From: a bacterium
GTDB taxonomy: Bacteria > Acidobacteriota > Thermoanaerobaculia > Multivoradales > J023
Assembly: GCA_024226315.1 (NCBI GenBank)
Contig: JAAELT010000388.1
Location: 1-34,204 of the forward strand
Length of the DNA: 34,204 bases
Reading direction: 5' to 3'
Below, piece after piece: positions 6,543 through 14,613 of the stretch. Below the pieces are notes generated by a model. It had not been told where the DNA came from. It worked only from the letters and a program-made list of their open reading frames with translations, and did not search any database. Position 1 is the stretch's first letter. Every line of letters begins with the position of its first letter. The translations under genes and the position numbers were made by a program.

Positions 6543-8612
6543 ATGCTGAGCATGCCCGAACGGGTCGCGTTCCTCCTGCTGGTCCTGGTCTGCGGCGCTC
6601 TCGCTTACCGGGGCTTTGGCCGGATCGTGAAGATCGTCCAGCAGGGCCGGGGCGCCGAGCGCACGAACGGTCTCGCCGGCCGCTTCGCCAAGGCGTTTTT
6701 CGAGGTGCTGCTCCAGAAGCCGGTGTTCAAAGCCCGGCCGCTGGTCAGCCTGCTGCACGCGTTCATCTTCTTCGGCTTCAGTTTCTATCTGCTGGTCAAC
6801 GTGAACGACTTGCTGGAGGCCTTCGTCTCCGGCTGGACGACGATCGGTAAAGGTTCCCCCGGAGGGGGGCAAGTGTGGCAAGTGCTCGCCGGCGTCTTCA
6901 ACCTGGCCGCGGACCTGCTCAGCGTCTTCGTGCTGGTGGGCATGATCGGCCTGCTCATCCGCCGTTTCATCGGCAAGCCGAAGGTGCTCGGGTTCAACAC
7001 CAACGTCACACTGCATCCCAAGGTGGCCGCCGGTGGCGTGCGGCGCGATTCGCTGATCGTCGGCATCTTCATCCTGCTGCATGTCGGCGCGCGCTGGCTG
7101 GGCACCGCCTTCCACTTGGCGGAGAAGGGCCACGGCGATCCGTGGCTGCCCACCGCGAGCCTGATCTCGGGCGCCTTCCGTGGCATGTCGCCCAGCGCGC
7201 TCGAGACCGGGGTCCACGTCTGCTGGTGGCTGGCGATGGGGCTGATCGTGCTCTTCCTACTCTATTTCCCGCGTTCGAAGCACCTGCACCTGATGGTGGC
7301 GCCGCTCAACATCGCGCTCGAGCGCAAGACCTCGCGCGGTCTGCTCGACGGCGTCGCCGACGCCTCGAGCCCCGGCGCCAGGACGCTCACCGACCTGTCG
7401 TGGCCACAGGTCCTCGACGGCTGGGCCTGCATCCAGTGCAATCGCTGCCAGGAGGTCTGCCCGGCCCACGCCGCCGGCACACCACTGTCGCCGGCGGCGC
7501 TCGAGATCAACAAGCGCTACTTCATGAACGACAATGCCGGAGCTCTTGCAGCCGGGGATCACGGAGCACAGGGCGACGGCGCCAACCTGCTTGATTTCGC
7601 TACCTCTGTGGATGCCGTGTGGTCGTGCACCACTTGCTATGCCTGCGTCCGGGTCTGCCCGGTGGGCAACGAGTCGATGATGGATCTGATCGACCTGCGC
7701 CGCGGCCTGGTGTTCGACGGCGAGACCCCGGACGAGATGGCCGAGGTGCTGCGCAGCCTAGACGAGAAGGGCAACTCCTTCGGCGACTCGCCGCGCAAAC
7801 GGGCGCGGTGGGCCAAGAAGGGCCTCGACTTCAAGATCAAGAACGCCGCCAAGGAGCCGGTAGAGTACCTCTGGTACGTCGGCGACTTTGCCTCCTACAA
7901 CCCCGACTGCCAGGAGATCAGCCTCAAAGTGGCGCGGATCCTGGAGAGCGCCGGCATCGACTTCGGCATCCTCTACGAGAAGGAGAAGTCGGCCGGCAAC
8001 GATGCTCGGCGGGCGGGGGAAGAGGGTCTGTTCGAGGCCCTCGCCGAGCAGAACGTGGCGACCCTCGAGGCTTGCGAGTTCGAGAAGATCTTCACCACCG
8101 ATCCGCACACCTTCAACGCGCTCAAGAACGAATACGGCCCCCACGGCGGCAAGTACGAGCACATCCAGCACTACTCGACGCTGCTGCTGGAGCTGATGCG
8201 CGACGGCAAGATCTCTCTCAACGGCGGCCTCGGCGGTCGCGCCACCTACCACGACCCCTGCTATCTCGGGCGCTACAACGGCGGCTTCGAGGCGCCGCGC
8301 GAGGTGATCCGGGCTTGTGGCGTGGAACTGGTGGAGATGCCGCGCAACCGCGAGAATTCCTTCTGCTGCGGCGCCGGCGGCGGCCGGATCTGGATGAAGG
8401 ACCACGACGACATGACCGAGCGTCCGAGCGAGAACCGCATCCGCGAGGCCCTGGATCTGGGCGAGATCGACTACTTCGTGGTCGCCTGCCCCAAAGACCT
8501 GACGATGTATCGCGACGCGGTCAAGACCTCGGGCAACGAGGGCGAGATCGTGGTCAAGGACATCGCTGATTTCGTGTCCGAGGCGATGGGGCGGGGCAGC
8601 GAAGCGAGTTGA
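6543..8612 (+). CDS. ETF:menaquinone oxidoreductase-like membrane FeS protein (HdrD/NarI fusion)
   Basis: The 689-residue protein has three parts. About the first 250 residues are a NarI-like membrane domain with five or six helices (for example VAFLLLVLVCGALAY, LLHAFIFFGFSFYLLVNVND, SLIVGIFILLHVGARW) and intramembrane histidines suited to b-heme. Two ferredoxin motifs follow: CIQCNRCQEVCP from residue 296 and CTTCYACVRVCP from 362. Last are two CCG regions, the first degenerate, the second with YHDPCYLG (Cys573) and FCCGAGGG (Cys608-609). This is the DUF224/EMO architecture that links EtfAB to menaquinone in fatty-acid-oxidising bacteria. The insert GKGSPGGGQVWQ at about residue 105 coincides with a palindromic repeat. 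It is a paralogue of the gene at 1-876. The partner may be the EtfAB encoded at 877-2636. Confidence 0.9.
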   Translation: MLSMPERVAFLLLVLVCGALAYRGFGRIVKIVQQGRGAERTNGLAGRFAKAFFEVLLQKPVFKARPLVSLLHAFIFFGFSFYLLVNVNDLLEAFVSGWTTIGKGSPGGGQVWQVLAGVFNLAADLLSVFVLVGMIGLLIRRFIGKPKVLGFNTNVTLHPKVAAGGVRRDSLIVGIFILLHVGARWLGTAFHLAEKGHGDPWLPTASLISGAFRGMSPSALETGVHVCWWLAMGLIVLFLLYFPRSKHLHLMVAPLNIALERKTSRGLLDGVADASSPGARTLTDLSWPQVLDGWACIQCNRCQEVCPAHAAGTPLSPAALEINKRYFMNDNAGALAAGDHGAQGDGANLLDFATSVDAVWSCTTCYACVRVCPVGNESMMDLIDLRRGLVFDGETPDEMAEVLRSLDEKGNSFGDSPRKRARWAKKGLDFKIKNAAKEPVEYLWYVGDFASYNPDCQEISLKVARILESAGIDFGILYEKEKSAGNDARRAGEEGLFEALAEQNVATLEACEFEKIFTTDPHTFNALKNEYGPHGGKYEHIQHYSTLLLELMRDGKISLNGGLGGRATYHDPCYLGRYNGGFEAPREVIRACGVELVEMPRNRENSFCCGAGGGRIWMKDHDDMTERPSENRIREALDLGEIDYFVVACPKDLTMYRDAVKTSGNEGEIVVKDIADFVSEAMGRGSEAS
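6853..6882 (-). repeat. Intragenic GC palindrome, copy in the EMO-like gene
   Basis: CCCCCGGAGGGGG (6856-6868) is flanked by GCAAGTGTGGCAAG. On the minus strand it reads CTTGCCACACTTGCCCCCC, the same left flank as the etfB copy. It is in frame, in a loop between membrane helices. Confidence 0.7.
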
Positions 8613-8631
8613 ACGACGGTTCGCCAGCAGC

Positions 8632-10749
8632 TCAGCCGCCGCCGGCCGCCGATCGCAGGCGCGACCTGCCGAGGCTGACCAGGCGGCCGCCGTCGAGATC
8701 GCATGCCCGTGCTGTGCGCAGCGCCAGCGCGCCGGTAGGGCAGGCCTCGGCGCACCGCCGGGCCACCTCGCGCAGGCCGCCGGACAGCGGTTCGTCGAAC
8801 GGTACCGCGACCGCGACCTCGAAGCCGCGCCCTACGATCGCCAGGCCCAGCCTTTCTTCGGCCTGTTCGGCGATCTCGACGCACACGCCACAGACGATGC
8901 ATTTGCCGGGCTCGAAGAAGATCTCGGGATGGCTCGAGTCCTGCCGAAAGCGGCGCCGGTCACCGGCGAAGCGGTAGGGGTCCACCTGGTACTCGGTGGC
9001 GAAATTGCGCACCGCGCAGCCGTCGGCCTTGCGGCAGCCGCACGAGAGGCAGCGTCGCGACTCGCTCTCGGCCTGCTCGGCGGTGAGGCCCGGGTCGATC
9101 TCGACGAAGCTGGTCAGGCGCTCACTGCGGTCGAGCGTGGCGGTCGGAACCCGCGGGCTGCTCTCGATGCCGCGGAAGATCGCCGCCCGTTCGCCCTCGT
9201 CGATTCGCCGCATGGCGACGTCCGTCCAGCTGGCGATGCCCTCCACCGCGCGACCGTTCAGGTACTGGTCGATCGAGGCTGCCGCCAGCCTCCCCGCGGC
9301 CACCGCGCGCACCGCCAGGTCGGCGCCGAGCACGGCGTCACCGCCGGCGAAGACCCCCGGCAGGTTGGTGGCCAGGGTCGCGGAATCGGCGGCGATGCCC
9401 CAGCCGGTGACCTCGAGACCCTCGCTCTTCGGGAGATCGAGCTCCACGCCCTGGCCGACGGCGGCGATCACCGTGTCGCATTCGAGGGTGAGCTCTGAGC
9501 CCGCCACGGGCACCGGGCGCCGGCGGCCCGAGTCGTCGGGCTCGCCGAGCTCCATGCGCCGGCAGGTGAGGTCCAGCCCACTGCCAGGGCGGTGGGCGAG
9601 GCGCACCGGTGCCACCAGGTACTCAATCGTCACGCCTTCCTCTTCCGCCCCCTCGATCTCCTCCATCAGGCATGGCATCTCATGGCGGGTGCGGCGGTAG
9701 AGGACGCGCACGTCAGCCCCCAGCCGTATGGCGGTGCGGGCGGCGTCCATCGCCGTGTTGCCGCCGCCGAGCACGATCACCCGTTCACCCACGGGTGTCG
9801 GCTCGCCCGCCGCCACCCGGGCGAGGAAGTCGAGACCGGCGAGCGCCAGCTCCTCGCCCTCGCAACGCAGGCCCTTTGAGAGCTGGGCGCCGATGCCGAG
9901 GAATACCGCGTCGTGATCGCGGCGCAGGTCGGCAAGGGTGAAATCGCGGCCCCAGCGTGTGCTCATACGCAGCTCGGCGCCCAGGCGTTCGATGACCTCG
10001 ATCTCGGCGTCGAGCGCGGCGGGGGGCAGGCGGTAGTCGGGGATACCCCAGCGCAGCATGCCGCCGGGCACCGGGTGGGCGTCGAAGAGGGTGCAGGCGT
10101 GCCCGGCCCGCAGCAGGTAGAAAGCCGCCGTGAGCCCAGCCGGACCGGCGCCGACGATGGCCACCGACTTGCCCGTGGCGACTGGGGCCGGCGGTTCCCA
10201 CGGCCGGGGCGCGACCAGGTTGCGGTCGGTGGCGTAGCGATGCAGCGCGGCGATCGCCAGCCCCTCGTCATGATCGCAGCGCCGGCAGTGCTGCTCGCAC
10301 AGCCGCGGACAGATGCGGCCCAGGGTTCCAGGCAGCGACAGGGTGTCGGAGATCACCTCCATCGCGTGACGGGGTGAGCCGGCGGCGATGCCTTGCACGA
10401 AGCCCGGGATGTCGAGGCCGGCGGGGCATTGGGCCGCGCACGGTGCCACGCAGTCGCCGGCGTGGTCCGAGAGCAGCAGCTCGAGCGCCATCTTGCGCGA
10501 CGCGTGGACGTCGTCGCTGTCGGTCGTAACCCGCATGCCGTCCGCCGCCGGCAAGGCGCAGGCGGGCGACAGGGTGCGTTGGCCCTCCACCTGCACGCAG
10601 CACAGGAAGCATGACGCCGATGGTTCCAGGCCGTCGACATGGCAGAGGGTGGGGATCCGGATGCCGAGCGCGCGGGCGGCGGTCAGGATGGTGGTCCCCG
10701 GCGTGACCGTGATCTCCCGGCCGTCGATTTCGAGCGAGATCGTGCTCAT
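8632..10749 (-). CDS. GltD/NfnB-like NAD(P)H oxidoreductase fused to N-terminal [2Fe-2S] domain (StnC-like)
   Basis: At 705 residues this is a multidomain flavoprotein. Residues 1-80 are a NuoG/HydA-type [2Fe-2S] ferredoxin (CHVDGLEPSASCFLCCVQ...C). Next comes the GltD-like Fer4_20 domain (CVAPCAAQCPAGLDIP, CPRLCEQHCRRCDHDEG) and two Rossmann folds, GAGPAGLTAAFYLLRAG for FAD and VIVLGGGNTAMDAARTA for NAD(P)H. FAGGDAVLGADLAVRAVAAG is the usual flavin end. The C terminus adds CLSCGC and CIVCGVCVE...CAEACPTGAL cluster motifs. It is the last gene of the minus-strand operon, 12 bases after the NuoF-like gene. In Sporomusa-type Nfn, NuoE- and NuoF-like subunits pair with such a protein to couple NADH, ferredoxin and NADP+. 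Electron bifurcation here is an inference. Confidence 0.85.
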   Translation of the reverse strand: MSTISLEIDGREITVTPGTTILTAARALGIRIPTLCHVDGLEPSASCFLCCVQVEGQRTLSPACALPAADGMRVTTDSDDVHASRKMALELLLSDHAGDCVAPCAAQCPAGLDIPGFVQGIAAGSPRHAMEVISDTLSLPGTLGRICPRLCEQHCRRCDHDEGLAIAALHRYATDRNLVAPRPWEPPAPVATGKSVAIVGAGPAGLTAAFYLLRAGHACTLFDAHPVPGGMLRWGIPDYRLPPAALDAEIEVIERLGAELRMSTRWGRDFTLADLRRDHDAVFLGIGAQLSKGLRCEGEELALAGLDFLARVAAGEPTPVGERVIVLGGGNTAMDAARTAIRLGADVRVLYRRTRHEMPCLMEEIEGAEEEGVTIEYLVAPVRLAHRPGSGLDLTCRRMELGEPDDSGRRRPVPVAGSELTLECDTVIAAVGQGVELDLPKSEGLEVTGWGIAADSATLATNLPGVFAGGDAVLGADLAVRAVAAGRLAAASIDQYLNGRAVEGIASWTDVAMRRIDEGERAAIFRGIESSPRVPTATLDRSERLTSFVEIDPGLTAEQAESESRRCLSCGCRKADGCAVRNFATEYQVDPYRFAGDRRRFRQDSSHPEIFFEPGKCIVCGVCVEIAEQAEERLGLAIVGRGFEVAVAVPFDEPLSGGLREVARRCAEACPTGALALRTARACDLDGGRLVSLGRSRLRSAAGGG

Positions 10750-10761
10750 GACTGACCTCGA

Positions 10762-12654
10762 TCAGTCTCCCTGTCTCGGAACCGGTGACGTGGCACAGGT
10801 CATCCGCCCCGAAACCACCTCCACCGCACCGTCCTTGCAGGCCTGGAAGCACATGTCGCAGCGGGTGCAGAGCGTGTCGTCCACAACGTGTCGCTCGTAG
10901 GGACGCGCGTCGATAGCGCCGACCGGGCAGGCCTGGGCGCACAGCGTGCAGCCGATGCAGGCGTCGTTGATCCGATAGGAGATCAGCGCCGAACAGCGCC
11001 CGGCAGGGCAGTGGGCTTCGTCCCCCCGAAGGGGGGCAGGTGGAACAACGTGGGTCTCGAACTCGTCGCGAAAGTGACGCAGCGCCGATTGCACGGGATT
11101 CGGCGCGGTCTGGCCGAGGCCGCAGAGGCTGGTGCGCGACACCCGGTCGGCCAGCTCGGTGAGCGCGTCGAGGTCGCCGTCACGCCCCTCGCCTTCACAC
11201 ATGCGGTCGAGGATCTCGAGCATGCGCCGGGTGCCGATGCGGCAGAAGGTGCACTTGCCGCACGACTCCTCGGCGGTGAAGCGCAGGAAGAAGCGCGCGA
11301 TGTCCACCATGCAGTCGCGGTCGTCGAGCACCACCAGGCCGCCCGAGCCCATGATCGCCCCGGTCTCGGCCAGCGCCTCGTAGTCGATCGGGGTGTCGGC
11401 GAGGCGCGCCGGCACGCAGCCGCCCGAGGGACCGCCGAGCTGAACCGCCTTGAGCCGGCGGCCGTTTTCGAGGCCACCGCCCTGGGTCTCGACGACCTCG
11501 CGGATGGTCACTCCCATCGGCACCTCGATGAGGCCGCCGCGGCGCACCTTGCCGGCGAGCGCGAAGACCTTGGTGCCCTTGCTGGTTGCCGTGCCGAGGG
11601 CGGCGAAGGCGTCGGCACCATGACGCAGGATCCACGGCACGCAGGCCAGGGTCTCGACGTTGTTGATCACCGTCGGTCGGCCGCGAAAGCCTTGCTCGAC
11701 GGGGTACGGCGGGCGCAAGCGCGGCATTCCGCGCTTGCCTTCGAGCGAGGCGATGAGCGCGGTCTCCTCGCCGCAGACGAACGCGCCCGCCCCCTCGCGT
11801 ACCTCGAGCCGCAGTGAGAAGCTGGTGCCGAGCACGCTCTCGCCCAGGAGACCGGCTGCCTCAGCCTGGCGGATGGCCTCGCGCACGTGCCGCACGGCTT
11901 GCGGGTACTCCGCGCGGACGTAGAAGAAGCCCTCCTCGGCACAGGTAGCCCAGGCGGCGATCGCCAGCCCCTCGACCACCCGGTGGGGATCGGCTTCGAG
12001 CACCAGCCGGTCCATGAAGGCGCCAGGGTCGCCCTCGTCGCCGTTGCAAATCACGTACTTCGGGGCCTCCCGGGAGTGGGCGAGCTTCCACTTGCGGGCG
12101 GTGGGGAAACCGGCGCCACCCCGGCCTCGCAGCCCGGAAGCTTCGATCGCGGCGATCACCTCGTCGGGAGTCGACTCCCGGAGGCACCATTCCAGCACCC
12201 GGTAGCCGTCGCGGGCGCGGTAGTCGTCGAGCGATAGCGGATCGATCTCGCCGCAGTTCTCGAGCACCACGCGCGTTTGCCGAAGGGGCGGCGCGACCTT
12301 CGCCACTTGGGAGTCCGGCGTCGGGTCCCGTCCATCGGAAAGAAGCGCCGTCGCGGTCTGGTCGAGACCCCAGCGGACGCGGGTGAGCCAGCGCCGCGGC
12401 CGCAGGTGGCGGCGGGCGATGGCGCGCGCCTCCTCGGGCGTCACGTGAGCGTAGACGGCCCGGCGGCCGTCGTCGATGACTTCCACCACCGGCTCGCGAT
12501 GACAGCCACCGGCGCAGCCCACGGCCTTCACCGCCGATCGCCGGCCGGCCTCCGCCGCCGCGCTCGCCAGCGCCTCGAACACCGGGCGAGCACCGTTGGC
12601 GATGCCGCACGATCCCAGGCCGACGCGCAGCTCGATGTAATCCCCCGCGCTCAT
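10762..12654 (-). CDS. NuoF/HydB-like NADH-binding FMN/FeS subunit (StnB-like)
   Basis: The ATG at 12654 overlaps the NuoE-like stop by four bases (ATGA), which fixes a 630-residue protein. The N terminus is a thioredoxin-fold [2Fe-2S] domain (GSCGIANGA, VGCAGGCHREP). The NuoF core follows: RGRGGAGFPTARKWKL for FMN and NADH, CNGDEGDPGAFMDR, GAGAFVCGEETALIASLEG, and the SCGKCTFCRIG...C cluster-N3 site. The C terminus adds two ferredoxin clusters, CIGCTLCAQACP and CTRCDMCFQACK. This N- and C-terminal extension set is typical of HydB/StnB-type, often bifurcating, enzymes rather than Complex I NuoF. The loop HVVPPAPLRGDEA before the C-terminal clusters is a palindromic repeat insertion. Confidence 0.9.
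   Translation of the reverse strand: MSAGDYIELRVGLGSCGIANGARPVFEALASAAAEAGRRSAVKAVGCAGGCHREPVVEVIDDGRRAVYAHVTPEEARAIARRHLRPRRWLTRVRWGLDQTATALLSDGRDPTPDSQVAKVAPPLRQTRVVLENCGEIDPLSLDDYRARDGYRVLEWCLRESTPDEVIAAIEASGLRGRGGAGFPTARKWKLAHSREAPKYVICNGDEGDPGAFMDRLVLEADPHRVVEGLAIAAWATCAEEGFFYVRAEYPQAVRHVREAIRQAEAAGLLGESVLGTSFSLRLEVREGAGAFVCGEETALIASLEGKRGMPRLRPPYPVEQGFRGRPTVINNVETLACVPWILRHGADAFAALGTATSKGTKVFALAGKVRRGGLIEVPMGVTIREVVETQGGGLENGRRLKAVQLGGPSGGCVPARLADTPIDYEALAETGAIMGSGGLVVLDDRDCMVDIARFFLRFTAEESCGKCTFCRIGTRRMLEILDRMCEGEGRDGDLDALTELADRVSRTSLCGLGQTAPNPVQSALRHFRDEFETHVVPPAPLRGDEAHCPAGRCSALISYRINDACIGCTLCAQACPVGAIDARPYERHVVDDTLCTRCDMCFQACKDGAVEVVSGRMTCATSPVPRQGD
11020..11055 (-). repeat. Intragenic GC palindrome, copy in the NuoF-like gene
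   Basis: CCCCCC (11022-11027), GAA, GGGGGG (11031-11036), then a CAGGTGGAACAACGTG flank. It is identical in its 15-base core to both copies at 12659-12720. Here it is read in the frame giving APLRGD. Confidence 0.75.
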
Positions 12655-13604
12655 GCCGTCCCCCCGAAGGGGGGCAAACGTAACACTGGCGTCCCCCCGA
12701 AGGGGGGCAAACGTGACACCGTCGCCGTCAGCCGCTCGCCCGCGGTCGCCGGCGTCAGGTGGCCCGCGGTCTCCTCGCCTACCATCATCACCGGTGCCAG
12801 GCTGCAGCAGCCCAGGCACGCCACCGGCTCGAGCGTGAAACGCCGCTGCGGATCGGTGTCGGCGCCGGGTGGCACCCGGAGATGACGCCGCAGCTCCTCG
12901 TCGACGTGGGTGACGCCGGCGACGTGGCAGGCAGTACCGTGGCACAGTCGCACCACGTGTTCGCCCACCGGTGTGCGGCGAAAGCGGGCGTAGAAACTGG
13001 AGGTGCCGGCGGCCTGTGCCAGCGTGATCTCGGTCAGCTCGCAGAGGCGCCGCAGGGCCGCGTCGGGAAGGTAACGGTAGTGCCCCTGGATCGCCTGAAA
13101 CAGGGGGATCGCCGCCTCCTGGCCGCGGCCCAGGCGCGCCACCAGATCGTCGACGAAGGCGAGATCCAATTCGGGCTCGGCCGGCGGGACCGAAGGCTCC
13201 TGTAGGGGCTCACGGCGTGCGCCCTTCTTTCGAATCGCGACGAGATCGGGCGTACGCCGTGAGCCCCTACCCGGAGAGGCGTCGCCCCGTCGGCCGACGA
13301 GCCACTTGCCGCCGGTTAGAAACAGCGCCGCGGAGACCAGAAGCACCCAGCCCAGTCGACGGTTGTTCGTCTCCCGCCTGAGCGACGTCTCGGTCTGCCG
13401 CTCCCTTTCCGCTTCGAGCTCGGCCGCCGCCTCGGTGTCGGTCCGCGCGCGCTCCTCGAGCGCTTCGATTCTCTCGGTGTCGATGAGCGCCCGTGCCCGG
13501 GCCACGGCGGCGTCCGCCACCAGCATCGCCGTCGACGCCAGCACCGCGAAGCCGGCGAGCACCGTCAAGGCGAACACGCCCAGCCCGCGATCGTCTGGTC
13601 TCAT
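12651..13604 (-). CDS. Membrane-anchored NuoE-like [2Fe-2S] subunit (StnA-like)
   Basis: The 317-residue product (ATG at 13604, 13 bases after the preceding stop; an ATG at 13646 would overlap it) begins with a membrane helix (VFALTVLAGFAVLASTAMLV). A charged coiled coil (about residues 35-80) and a second helix (LGWVLLVSAALFLTGGKWLV) follow. After a repeat-derived linker comes a NuoE domain: LFQAIQGHYRYLPDAALRRL, the first cysteine pair in LCHGTACHVAG, the second in VACLGCCSLAP. NuoE proteins are normally soluble, so the two-helix anchor is unusual. The last residues are two in-frame copies of RLPPFGGT encoded by tandem palindromes. The stop overlaps the NuoF-like start, giving coupling. Its expected role is the [2Fe-2S] relay next to the NADH-binding subunit, tethering the complex to the membrane. 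Confidence 0.85.
   Translation of the reverse strand: MRPDDRGLGVFALTVLAGFAVLASTAMLVADAAVARARALIDTERIEALEERARTDTEAAAELEAERERQTETSLRRETNNRRLGWVLLVSAALFLTGGKWLVGRRGDASPGRGSRRTPDLVAIRKKGARREPLQEPSVPPAEPELDLAFVDDLVARLGRGQEAAIPLFQAIQGHYRYLPDAALRRLCELTEITLAQAAGTSSFYARFRRTPVGEHVVRLCHGTACHVAGVTHVDEELRRHLRVPPGADTDPQRRFTLEPVACLGCCSLAPVMMVGEETAGHLTPATAGERLTATVSRLPPFGGTPVLRLPPFGGTA
12659..12720 (-). repeat. Tandem pair of GC palindromes at the NuoE/NuoF junction
   Basis: Two copies of CCCCCCGAAGGGGGG (12660-12674 and 12693-12707) sit in direct 33-bp units, each followed by CAAACGT(A/G)ACAC. A unit of 33 bp is 11 codons, so the pair extends the NuoE-like reading frame without a shift. Confidence 0.85.
13202..13270. 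repeat. Long inverted repeat inside the NuoE-like gene
   Basis: Two 23-base arms (13202-13224 and 13248-13270) are reverse complements except for one mismatch; the left arm begins GTAGGGGCTCACGGCG. The 23-base loop contains TTTCGAATCGCGACG, which recurs at about 25188. The element is in frame and encodes the basic linker between the second membrane helix and the NuoE domain. Confidence 0.85.
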
Positions 13605-13617
13605 GGCGCTACACGGC

Positions 13618-14580
13618 TCACGACGCCGCCTCCGCGTCCGCGCCACGGCAGCTCAAGTGAACCGGGCAGGACTCGTAGCATCGGGCGCAGGCCAGGCAGG
13701 ACGTGCGGACCGCGCGCATCTCCTCGATCGCGCCGTAGGGGCAAGCCTTGTTGCACAGGCCGCAGTCGAGCTCGCGGTCCGGCGTGATCGAGACGCCGCG
13801 CCAGGACAGCCGCGAGGTCAGCGACAGCAGTGCGCCGTACGGGCACAGGTAGCGGCAGTAGGGCCGGCCGACGAACAGGCCGAGCAGCAGGAACGCCCCG
13901 CCGATCAGCATCATGTGCACCGGCCCGGTGAAGCGGAAGAAGCCCACGAAGGGATCGAAGCGGCAGATGATGAAGTCGCGTCCGGCCGCCGGCAGCACCG
14001 CCAGGGCGACGGCGGCGACGAGATAGAGCCACTTGAGCGAGCCCAGCGCGCGATCGAGTCGTGGCGGTACCTGGATCGGCTTCAGCAGCACCAGTTCCTG
14101 GATCGCGCCCAGGGCGCACACGCCACCGCAGAACACCCGGCCGAAGAAGAGCGCCGCGAGAAGCGGCAGCATGAAGATGCCGATCACGAAGTAGGGCACC
14201 GCGTGATTCGGGTCGGCCAGCGCCACCGCGACGTTCTGGATCGAGCCGATGGGGCAGATACAGCCTTCGCGGTAGAAGCCGAAGTACGCCAGGCAGACGA
14301 CGGTGAGCGCGAAAGCCAGCCGGCGACTGCGCCGCTTCAGCACGATCCAGGCGGCCAGCAACAAAGCGCCGCCGAGCAGCGCCATGTCCAGCACCTGGCG
14401 CCACGGCGCCAGCGACCGGGGACGCTGCACCTCGGGCGTCACGTAGCCTTCGCCGATCACTTCGTCGGTAGGCGCGACGTCGACCGGCCGCTGGTAGTCG
14501 GCCGGGTCCTGGGCGGCGGCTGACAGACCGAAAGCGAGCAGCAGAGCGACTACCAGCGAAACGTGGATGGCGCGTCGCAT
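13618..14580 (-). CDS. NapH/NosR-C-like polytopic membrane 4Fe-4S protein
   Basis: The 320-residue protein has a cleavable-looking signal (SLVVALLLAFGLSAAAQ), about five membrane helices and the paired motifs of the NapH/NosR/CcoG group. These are GCICPIGSIQNV, FCGGVCALGAIQE and YCRYLCPYGALL at membrane edges, then CGLCNKACPYGAIEE and CLACARCYESCP near the C terminus. Family members pass electrons between quinol and FeS or periplasmic partners. It follows the Tat ferredoxin gene by 33 bases, repeating the NapG-NapH pairing, and precedes the membrane-anchored NuoE-like gene by 13 bases. That suggests this pair forms the membrane side of the NAD(P)H-linked complex. No FMN-binding domain is present. 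Confidence 0.85.
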   Translation of the reverse strand: MRRAIHVSLVVALLLAFGLSAAAQDPADYQRPVDVAPTDEVIGEGYVTPEVQRPRSLAPWRQVLDMALLGGALLLAAWIVLKRRSRRLAFALTVVCLAYFGFYREGCICPIGSIQNVAVALADPNHAVPYFVIGIFMLPLLAALFFGRVFCGGVCALGAIQELVLLKPIQVPPRLDRALGSLKWLYLVAAVALAVLPAAGRDFIICRFDPFVGFFRFTGPVHMMLIGGAFLLLGLFVGRPYCRYLCPYGALLSLTSRLSWRGVSITPDRELDCGLCNKACPYGAIEEMRAVRTSCLACARCYESCPVHLSCRGADAEAAS

Positions 14581-14613
14581 GCTCGTCCCGCCCTTCTCGC
14601 GGCCGAGTCCGGA

